Shown in pieces: positions 7,871-13,104 of a stretch of DNA of 13,104 nucleotides (position 1 is its first letter; each line of letters opens with the position of its first letter). The notes under the pieces were generated by a model. That model saw nothing but the letters and a program-made list of their open reading frames with translations, was not told the origin of the DNA and did not search any database. The stretch comes from Lachnospiraceae bacterium (GTDB lineage Bacteria > Bacillota > Clostridia > Lachnospirales > Lachnospiraceae): assembly GCA_009774375.1 (NCBI GenBank), contig VSNO01000068.1:9115-22218 (forward strand), in the 5' to 3' direction. The position numbers and the translations under genes were made by a program.

Positions 7871-8845
7871 TTATCTCCCTTTGTTTTCCTGAGGAACTGC
7901 TGCTTCTGAACTGGTTTCAATCCTGGATTTCGAAGCTTTTTTCGGCTCAGTCTCAGGTTTTTCGGTTTGTGCTTCGGGGCTTTCAATAGTGTCATTTTCT
8001 GTCTCTGTCATCGGCTTTGCGGCAGAGTCCGCGTCGGTTTCGGATCCATTTTGGCCGGCCTGCTCATTGGCATAGTCGATGAGCTTGGTCTCCCACAATG
8101 CGTATGCGGGGGTGGAGAGATGGACAAATCCGTCACTGCAGTACTCTTTGGCAAGGTTACCCTCACCGTCAGATATGGGGATGCACAGATCGAGGTATCC
8201 CCAGCCGTTCTCTTCTGCCATTTCCTGCAAAAGGACATTGTACTGTGCGAGGTTTTCATTGTTCAGCTTTCCTTTGCCCTCACCTTTCAGGGTGTAGGTT
8301 ACACTGATGATATGGATCTCGATGTCCGGCGAACTTTCCTGTATCCTGCCGATCAGCTCTTTGTACTGGTCGCGCGCGCCCTCGAGACCGAGGATGCTGA
8401 TATCGTTCATTCCCAGCAGGATAAAAGCGCGCTTGCTGTCTGTAAGCGGGATCGCATCCCACACCTGGCATTTTTTTCCCTTGTACATGGGATGGACATT
8501 GTCGCCTGCCACAGGCTTCATGGCGTTGAATGCCGAATAGCTCCCGACAGCCAGAAACTGGATGTCGTGAACGAAAGACTGCTGTTTGGCGCTGTAATTG
8601 CGGAATCCGACCATGATCGAGTCACCGACAAAAACAGAATCGCCGTAATATGAGGCGAGTTCCTCGTCGGTGAGAGCTGCGGGAGACTGTGAGTCTTCGG
8701 CCTGCGCTTCTTTTGCCTGCGTCTCTTTTGTTGGTGCTTCTTTTGTCTGTGTGTCATCCGATGCAGCACATACGTATCCTCCTGTATAATTGCCTAGAGT
8801 GAGTATTGCTGTAAGTGCAGCGCACAGAAATTTTAATTTTTTCAT
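7871..8845 (-). CDS. Secreted SGNH/GDSL-family hydrolase
   Basis: Predicted exported esterase- or transferase-like SGNH hydrolase (324 residues). A signal peptide covers about 1-27 (KKLK then hydrophobic, ending VCAA). It is followed by a Glu/Thr/Ala linker with pentapeptide repeats (35-49) and the SGNH domain at about 60-262. Block I is FVGDSIMVG with Ser76, block III is LGMND with Asn147, and block V is SDGFVHLS with Asp238 and His242; this completes a plausible triad, and Gly101 in AVGSYS fits the block II glycine. A Glu/Thr/Ser/Pro-rich tail (about 263-324) lacks any LPXTG sorting signal. First gene of the four-gene operon, 155 bases from the divergent plus-strand promoter. The ATG at 8843-8845 has AGAGGA six bases upstream. 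It may deacylate or transfer acyl groups on the cell-surface polymer modified by the MBOAT system; substrate unknown. Confidence 0.9.
   Translation of the reverse strand: MKKLKFLCAALTAILTLGNYTGGYVCAASDDTQTKEAPTKETQAKEAQAEDSQSPAALTDEELASYYGDSVFVGDSIMVGFRNYSAKQQSFVHDIQFLAVGSYSAFNAMKPVAGDNVHPMYKGKKCQVWDAIPLTDSKRAFILLGMNDISILGLEGARDQYKELIGRIQESSPDIEIHIISVTYTLKGEGKGKLNNENLAQYNVLLQEMAEENGWGYLDLCIPISDGEGNLAKEYCSDGFVHLSTPAYALWETKLIDYANEQAGQNGSETDADSAAKPMTETENDTIESPEAQTEKPETEPKKASKSRIETSSEAAVPQENKGR
8699..8744 (-). repeat. Tandem 15-base repeat encoding pentapeptides
   Basis: Three adjacent 15-base units encode KEAPT, KETQA and KEAQA (residues 35-49 of the SGNH hydrolase). The units differ by a few bases. 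A fourth, more degenerate unit (encoding roughly DTQT) lies just upstream in the gene. It acts as a flexible linker between signal peptide and enzyme domain. Confidence 0.7.
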
Positions 8846-8896
8846 AAATTTTCCTCTTTATCGTCCGTATTATTGAAAGATACTTATACAAAGCAT

Positions 8897-8925
8897 ATTC
8901 TAACATTTTTTTTATATTCCGACAA
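8897..8925 (-). promoter_or_regulatory. Promoter of the acylation operon
   Basis: The minus strand has TTGTCG (8920-8925), a 17-base A-rich spacer and TAGAAT (8897-8902), with TG one base before the -10 (an extended -10). This is a good sigma-A-type match. Transcription would start near 8890, giving a leader of about 45 bases before the SGNH gene. Confidence 0.7.
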
Positions 8926-8976
8926 GGGATTTTTGATCAGTAAGCGCATGAAATTTTTGTCACAGGCTAAAATGCA

Positions 8977-9005
8977 TTGACCATGGAAAATCTATCGGCT
9001 ATACT
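8977..9005 (+). promoter_or_regulatory. Promoter of the HtrA-like / yhaM / rlmD genes
   Basis: TTGACC (8977-8982), exactly 17 bases, then TATACT (9000-9005): ten of twelve consensus positions for sigma-A-type RNA polymerase. The predicted transcription start is near 9012, so an ATG at 9006 would lie outside the transcript and the gene must start at 9030 or later. Confidence 0.8.
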
Positions 9006-9010
9006 ATGAT

Positions 9011-9022
9011 GGGAGGGAGGAG
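9011..9022 (+). promoter_or_regulatory. Ribosome binding site fixing the HtrA-like start
   Basis: GGGAGGGAGGAG ends seven bases before the ATG at 9030. It lies inside the reading frame that opens at 9006, which argues against that earlier ATG. Confidence 0.75.
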
Positions 9023-9029
9023 AGACAAG

Positions 9030-10586
9030 ATGCGGATGAATGATGAGAAGAATGAAAATTCGGAATCTCCCGGGACGACGAGTGATTTTGAGTTTTTGCA
9101 GGAGAAGATCAAGGAACGGCCGGTCAATAAGAAAAGACTCCTGAAACGAACGATCATTACGGCATCCATGGCAGTGCTTTTCGGCCTGCTGGCCTGCTTA
9201 TCTTTTTTGCTGCTGGAGCCAGTCCTCAACAACTGGCTGTATCCTGAGGAGGAGCCGGAGATCGTGACATTTCCGCAGGAGCAGGATGAGATGCGCCCCG
9301 AGGATATGCTGACAGAGGGGACGGCTTCGGGCCAGGAGGAATCTGCGGAGAGTGAGGCGGAGGAATGGGACAGCTCTTCCCACAGCAGCACGGATGGGCA
9401 GGGCGCGGAGACAGGGACGGACGACGGTTCGGGTCCGACGGACGCTGATCCGCAGCAAACAGAGACAAAAGAGAGAGAGTCTGGCAGTACGGAACCGGAA
9501 AAGGATGGGGCAGTCGAGACGGATCCGCATGAGGAAAGTGCCGGTATGGAAGGGATGACCACGGCAAACCTGACGGAAGATCCAAAGGAAACGGAGCCGT
9601 TTGAGCCGTTGAAACCGTATCAGACACAATATGAGGAGCTGTATAAGATTTATAATAAAGTCAAGCTGAGCATGGTGACGGTCACGGCGGTTCACTCCGA
9701 TGTGGACTGGTTCAACAACACGGATCAGAGCGAGGGCACCACGGCCGGCGTCATCATCGCGAACAACAACCGGGAGCTGCTGATACTGAGCAGAAAGTCA
9801 TCGCTGGACGGTGCGGAGACGATCAGGATCGTTTTCTGCAACGGCACGGATGCGGAAGCTGTGATCAAGCAGTATGATCAAAATACTGATCTGGCAGTGC
9901 TCGCGGTGGATCTGAAATATATAGGAGGGGACACGCTGGAATCTGCCATGGTCGCAACGCTGGGAAGTTCCATTTCTTCCGGCATGACAGGTTCACCGAT
10001 CATCGCGGTCGGAAATCTTTTTGGCTACAAGGACACAGTCTGCTACGGGATGGTCACATCAAAGGGGAATGTCGTCACGATGGCGGACAGTGAGTACAAG
10101 ATGATGACGACGGACATCTATGCGGGCACGAATCCCAGCGGGATCCTTGTGGATATGCGGGGCGAAGTGATCGGTATCATAGACAACAGCCATAATCATG
10201 AGGACACCAGGAATCTGCTCTCCGCAGTGGGGATAACTGAGCTGAAGGGACTGATCTCCAAGCTTTCCAACGGGGAGCGGATCCCCTATCTCGGAATCTA
10301 TGCGCAGGACATCTCCGCGCAGGTAAGGGCGGAGATGGGGCTTCCACAGGGGGCATATATTGTCGATATCGATATGGACTCGCCCGCTATGCGCAAGGGC
10401 ATCCAGAAAGGCGATATCGTGGTGCGGGTCGGTTCGCAGGATATCAAGAGCGCGGCGGATTATATGAATGTTCTGCGGAATGCCCGGACGGAGGGCAGCA
10501 TAAACATAGTAGTACAGCGGGCAAGCGTCGACGCTTATGAGGAAATGCATTTTGTGGTGCAGGCAGAATTGGAAAGGATTGAATAA
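9030..10586 (+). CDS. HtrA/DegP-like trypsin-fold plus PDZ membrane protein, predicted inactive
   Basis: Resembles membrane-anchored HtrA/DegP (S1C) proteases but lacks key catalytic residues. Numbered from the ATG at 9030 (518 residues): a cytoplasmic N-terminus of about 40 residues, a TM segment at about 41-63, an acidic Ser/Thr/Glu/Pro-rich low-complexity linker (about 71-195), a trypsin-like region (about 205-410) and a PDZ domain (about 418-510; YLGIYAQ, GAYIVDIDMDSPAMRKGIQKGDIV). The family's TNxHV segment is LLILSRKSSLD here, with no His. Asp287 in NTDLAVL is kept. The GNSGGPLVN active-site loop is TNPSGILVD (367-375), with Pro at the Ser position. The fold is probably intact (DMRGEVIGI follows as usual), so a binding or scaffold role on the outer membrane face is more likely than proteolysis. 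The frame opens at 9006, but the promoter and ribosome site favour 9030. The yhaM start lies three bases after its stop. Confidence 0.88.
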   Translation: MRMNDEKNENSESPGTTSDFEFLQEKIKERPVNKKRLLKRTIITASMAVLFGLLACLSFLLLEPVLNNWLYPEEEPEIVTFPQEQDEMRPEDMLTEGTASGQEESAESEAEEWDSSSHSSTDGQGAETGTDDGSGPTDADPQQTETKERESGSTEPEKDGAVETDPHEESAGMEGMTTANLTEDPKETEPFEPLKPYQTQYEELYKIYNKVKLSMVTVTAVHSDVDWFNNTDQSEGTTAGVIIANNNRELLILSRKSSLDGAETIRIVFCNGTDAEAVIKQYDQNTDLAVLAVDLKYIGGDTLESAMVATLGSSISSGMTGSPIIAVGNLFGYKDTVCYGMVTSKGNVVTMADSEYKMMTTDIYAGTNPSGILVDMRGEVIGIIDNSHNHEDTRNLLSAVGITELKGLISKLSNGERIPYLGIYAQDISAQVRAEMGLPQGAYIVDIDMDSPAMRKGIQKGDIVVRVGSQDIKSAADYMNVLRNARTEGSINIVVQRASVDAYEEMHFVVQAELERIE

Positions 10587-10589
10587 AAA

Positions 10590-11528
10590 ATGAAATATAT
10601 TAAAGATTATAAAGACGGCGACAGGGTATTTGACATCTATTTTTGTAAGTTCAAGAGTTCGGCGGTGACCAAGAATGGAAAGAGCTATGACAATGTGATC
10701 ATTCAGGATAAGACCGGAACGCTCGATGCCAAGATCTGGGATCCCAACAATGTCGGGATCGCGGATTTTGAGGCGATGGATTATATCGAGGTGTACGGCG
10801 ACGTCACAAGCTTCAACGGAGCGCTGCAGGTCAATGTAAAGCGCGTGCGCAGATGCGAGGCGGGTGAGTACGATGAGAGTGAGTACATGCCTGTGAGCAG
10901 GAAGAACCTGGATGGGATGTATGCGGAGCTGGTGCACATCATTGACAGCATCGAGAATACATACTTTCATGCATTGTTAAAAAAGTTCTTCGTGGAGGAT
11001 GAGGCATTTGCAGCCAGGTTCAGGAAGGCATCGGCGGCAAAATCAGTCCATCACGGTTTTATCGGCGGACTGCTGGAGCACACGCTCGGTGTCACGAAGC
11101 TCTGTGAGTATTACTGCAGCGCGTATCCCGTCCTGAACCGCGATCTGCTGCTCACCGCGGCGATCTGCCACGATATCGGAAAGACCAGGGAGATCAGCGC
11201 GTTTCCGGCGAATGACTACACGGATGAGGGACAGTTTCTGGGGCACATTGTGATGGGATCAGAGATGATCGGTCAAATGGCGCGCGAAATACCGGGATTT
11301 CCGTCGGTGCTTGAGATGGAGCTGAAACACTGCATCCTCGCGCATCATGGGGAATATGAGTTCGGTTCCCCTAAGAAGCCGGCGCTCATAGAGGCGTTGG
11401 CACTCAATTATGCGGATGATACAGACGCCAAGATGGAAACGTTCATGGAGATCCTGGAATCATCGCAGGAATCAGGCTGGCTTGGCTACAACAGGCTGTT
11501 TGAATCCAATCTTAAGCGGACAGTGTGA
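10590..11528 (+). CDS. yhaM: 3'-5' exoribonuclease YhaM family (OB fold plus HD domain)
   Basis: Cytoplasmic nuclease of the YhaM type, which in Bacillus subtilis trims RNA (and single-stranded DNA) from the 3' end. The 312-residue length is close to that of the family. Residues about 1-90 form an OB-fold nucleic-acid-binding domain (IIQDKTGTLDAKIWD, VYGDVTSFNGALQVNVKRV). The HD phosphohydrolase domain spans about 155-290, with metal-binding residues His164 (LLEHTLG), His194-Asp195 (CHDIGK), His219 (LGHIVMG), His252-His253 (AHHGE) and Asp276-Asp279 (YADDTDA). All are intact. The ATG at 10590 lies three bases after the HtrA-like stop. Its ribosome site AAAGGA sits in the end of that gene at a slightly long spacing of about 11 bases, so translation is probably coupled. 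rlmD follows on the same strand, likely in one transcript. Confidence 0.93.
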   Translation: MKYIKDYKDGDRVFDIYFCKFKSSAVTKNGKSYDNVIIQDKTGTLDAKIWDPNNVGIADFEAMDYIEVYGDVTSFNGALQVNVKRVRRCEAGEYDESEYMPVSRKNLDGMYAELVHIIDSIENTYFHALLKKFFVEDEAFAARFRKASAAKSVHHGFIGGLLEHTLGVTKLCEYYCSAYPVLNRDLLLTAAICHDIGKTREISAFPANDYTDEGQFLGHIVMGSEMIGQMAREIPGFPSVLEMELKHCILAHHGEYEFGSPKKPALIEALALNYADDTDAKMETFMEILESSQESGWLGYNRLFESNLKRTV

Positions 11529-11602
11529 GTGCGCCGTCCGGGATCAGGAACACAGTGGTCTGTGATAGATCATGCGGTCGGACAAAAGGCATGCAAATGG
11601 AT

Positions 11603-11608
11603 GGGAGA
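11603..11608 (+). promoter_or_regulatory. Ribosome binding site deciding the rlmD start
   Basis: GGGAGA lies five bases before TTG at 11614. An in-frame ATG at 11572 would add 14 residues but has no ribosome site, and the extra residues do not look like the family's N-terminus. Confidence 0.6.
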
Positions 11609-11613
11609 TCAAA

Positions 11614-13104
11614 TTGGAATACAGAAAAGACGATATCATAACACTTTGTATCGATGATATGGGCATTGACGGGGCGGGAATAGGGAAGATCGACGGCTTT
11701 ACGTTTTTCGTCAAAGACGCGGTGATCGGTGATGAGATCGAGGCAAAAGTGATAAAAGTGAAAAAGGGGTATGCGTATGCCCGGCTGATGCAGGTCATCA
11801 GATCCTCGCCCGACCGTACAGAACCAAAGTGCCCATATCACCGTCAGTGCGGTGGCTGCCAGATCCAGGCGCTCGACTATACGGCACAGCTCTTATTTAA
11901 GGAGAGGAAGGTCCGCAGCAATCTGGTGCGGATCGGCGGACTGCCAGAAGAGCTGCTCGACAGGACGATGGAGCCGGCCGTTGGCATGGAGGAGCCGTTT
12001 CATTACAGGAACAAGGCGCAGTTCCCGATCGGTGTGGACAGAAATGGCGGGCTGGCTGCCGGTTTTTATGCAGGCAGGACCCATTCCATCATACATAATA
12101 CGGACTGTGCACTCGGCGTGAAGGAGAACCGGATCATCCTCGAACTGCTCCTGGATCACATGAAGCGCTATAAAATACCGTCGTATGACGAGACAGCCGG
12201 AAAAGGGCTTGTCCGCCATGTCCTGATCCGAAAAGGTTTCACATCAGGAGAGATCATGGTGTGCATCATCATAAACGGCAAGGATCTTCCACAGGCGGAC
12301 AGGCTGGTGGAGGAACTGGCAAAGATTAGGGGAATGACCAGTATATCTGTCAATATCAACAGGGAAAACACAAACGTGATCATGGGAAAAGAGTGCCGCA
12401 CGATCTGGGGGCGCGACACGATCAGCGACGTGATACACATGCGGAGCATAGAGCGTATCAATGCCGGCGCGGAGCGTGGAGCTGTGCCGGCTGACGGCTG
12501 CGGGATTACGTTTGCCATCTCGCCGCTGTCCTTTTATCAGGTAAACCCGGTTCAGACGGAGAAACTGTACAGCATCGCGCTCGACTATGCGGGGCTGACC
12601 GGGACAGAGACCGTGTGGGATCTCTACTGCGGCATCGGAACCATTAGCCTGTTCATGGCGAAAAGGGCAAAGCAGGTCTACGGTGTCGAGATCGTCGGAC
12701 AGGCGGTCGCAGACGCGAGGGAGAATGCCAGGCGCAACCACATAGAGAATGCCTGCTTTTATGAGGGAAAGGCAGAGGAAGTCCTGCCAAGGCTCTATGA
12801 GGAGCAGGGGATCCGCGCGGATGTGATCTGTGTGGATCCGCCGCGCAAAGGATGTGATCCGGCATGCCTGGAGACGATCGTGAAAATGGCGCCGGAGCGG
12901 ATCGTCTACGTGAGCTGCGACAGTGCCACGCTTGCGAGGGATCTGAAATATCTGTGCGCAAACGGGTATGAACTGCGGCGGGGCAGGGCGGTGGATATGT
13001 TTGCGCAGACGGTGCACGTAGAGTCAGTAATAATGATGCCTCTATCTTATACAAATCTCCGAGCCAAAGAGACTCAAGAGCATGACGGGAGCTGCGGTAG
13101 TATT
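11614..13104 (+). CDS. rlmD: 23S rRNA (uracil-C5)-methyltransferase, RlmD/RlmCD type (3' end corrupted)
   Basis: SAM-dependent enzyme of the RumA/TrmA family that methylates C5 of uracil in 23S rRNA (U1939 for RlmD; the Bacillus enzyme RlmCD also modifies U747). I translated this frame directly; it is open to the window edge. Domains: TRAM (about 1-60); a 4Fe-4S cluster site with Cys73, Cys79, Cys82 (PKCPYHRQCGGC) and Cys165; a central domain; and a Rossmann methyltransferase fold with WDLYCGIGTISL (335-346), VDPPRKG (408-414), the catalytic nucleophile Cys435 in YVSCDS and the general base Glu470 in HVES. All active-site residues are present. Start chosen as TTG at 11614 (product MEYRKDD); ATG at 11572 is the alternative. 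True coding sequence reaches only about 13039: the rest is sequencing adapter, so the last about 22 codons are false and the real C-terminus is missing by a short, unknown length. Probably co-transcribed with yhaM. Confidence 0.93.
   Translation, partial: MEYRKDDIITLCIDDMGIDGAGIGKIDGFTFFVKDAVIGDEIEAKVIKVKKGYAYARLMQVIRSSPDRTEPKCPYHRQCGGCQIQALDYTAQLLFKERKVRSNLVRIGGLPEELLDRTMEPAVGMEEPFHYRNKAQFPIGVDRNGGLAAGFYAGRTHSIIHNTDCALGVKENRIILELLLDHMKRYKIPSYDETAGKGLVRHVLIRKGFTSGEIMVCIIINGKDLPQADRLVEELAKIRGMTSISVNINRENTNVIMGKECRTIWGRDTISDVIHMRSIERINAGAERGAVPADGCGITFAISPLSFYQVNPVQTEKLYSIALDYAGLTGTETVWDLYCGIGTISLFMAKRAKQVYGVEIVGQAVADARENARRNHIENACFYEGKAEEVLPRLYEEQGIRADVICVDPPRKGCDPACLETIVKMAPERIVYVSCDSATLARDLKYLCANGYELRRGRAVDMFAQTVHVESVIMMPLSYTNLRAKETQEHDGSCGSI
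13040..13104. other. Residual Illumina Nextera adapter at the contig end (artefact)
   Basis: 13040-13058 reads CTCTATCTTATACAAATCT, against the Nextera mosaic end CTGTCTCTTATACACATCT: 16 of 19 bases match. 13059-13073 reads CCGAGCCAAAGAGAC, against the Nextera read-2 tail CCGAGCCCACGAGAC: 13 of 15 match. Next come eight bases where an i7 index belongs (TCAAGAGC, 13074-13081). The last 23 bases match the start of the P7 sequence at only about 10 positions, as a low-quality read tail might. Four of the five mismatches in the well-matched part are C-to-A changes. This stretch is not genomic DNA. Confidence 0.85.

Noticed and set aside
8999..9562. Minus-strand Ser/Pro-rich open frames opposite the HtrA-like linker
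   Set aside because: The composition is simply the reverse complement of an acidic Glu/Ser/Thr linker; no start signals or motifs are seen.
10392..10450. Active HtrA protease call on the strength of the PDZ domain
   Set aside because: The PDZ domain is convincing, but the triad His and Ser are absent. Ser370, next to the expected position, does not restore the motif because the His is also missing.
11529..11613. Terminator or small RNA between yhaM and rlmD
   Set aside because: Only short, weak pairings are present and there is no T-run. The gap is better read as a leader inside an operon.
11572..11613. ATG at 11572 as the rlmD start
   Set aside because: It has no ribosome binding site, and the 14 extra residues do not fit the family. 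TTG at 11614 has GGGAGA at good spacing. The alternative is not fully excluded.
12244..13017. Minus-strand open frame of 257 codons opposite rlmD
   Set aside because: The plus strand encodes a motif-complete RlmD that stays open to the edge; the minus frame is its shadow.
13040..13104. A divergent or fused C-terminal extension of RlmD
   Set aside because: The bases match sequencing adapter, so the peptide after HVESVIMM is not real.

Overview
The window reads as a near-complete chromosomal contig fragment from a low-to-medium GC Firmicute, most likely a Clostridia member of the Lachnospiraceae type. This is an inference from gene content (MutS2 with an Smr domain, a YhaM-type HD exoribonuclease, an RlmD/RlmCD-type uracil methyltransferase, DUF4358 lipoprotein, DHHW/MBOAT pair), from GGAGG-type ribosome binding sites and from sigma-A-like promoters. 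Nine genes fill almost all of the sequence, with no stretch over 300 bases lacking a gene. I see no tRNA, rRNA, CRISPR array, insertion sequence or phage gene.

Layout. Positions 55-8845 hold seven genes, all on the minus strand. Read in the direction of transcription they are: a secreted SGNH hydrolase (8845-7871), a DUF4358 lipoprotein (7865-7326), an MBOAT acyltransferase (7313-5898), a DHHW-motif membrane-anchored SGNH-like protein (5867-4734), mutS2 (4659-2248), an OmpR-family response regulator (2223-1522) and a sensor histidine kinase (1488-55). The first four are separated by only 5, 12 and 30 bases and start from a good promoter at 8897-8925. They look like one envelope O-acylation (probably O-acetylation) operon. 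mutS2 follows after 74 bases, and the two-component pair follows mutS2 after 24 bases.

A 160-base divergent intergenic region (8846-9005) carries two back-to-back promoters. On the plus strand follow an HtrA-like membrane protein (9030-10586), yhaM (10590-11528) and rlmD (11614 to the right edge). The HtrA-like protein keeps the overall trypsin-fold plus PDZ layout but lacks the catalytic His and Ser, so it is probably a pseudoprotease. Its start moves to 9030 because the -10 box lies directly against the first ATG.

The right edge is not genomic. Positions 13040-13073 match the Illumina Nextera mosaic end plus read-2 adapter with five mismatches in 34 bases, apparently followed by an index and a degraded P7 sequence. 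The rlmD reading frame runs through this artefact, so its last about 22 codons are false and the contig ends there. The left edge also looks untidy (an eight-C run and an odd glycine-rich kinase tail), but I cannot prove contamination there.

The most biologically interesting items are the four-gene acylation operon containing two different SGNH-type proteins and an uncharacterised lipoprotein, and the divergently transcribed inactive HtrA-like protein beside it.
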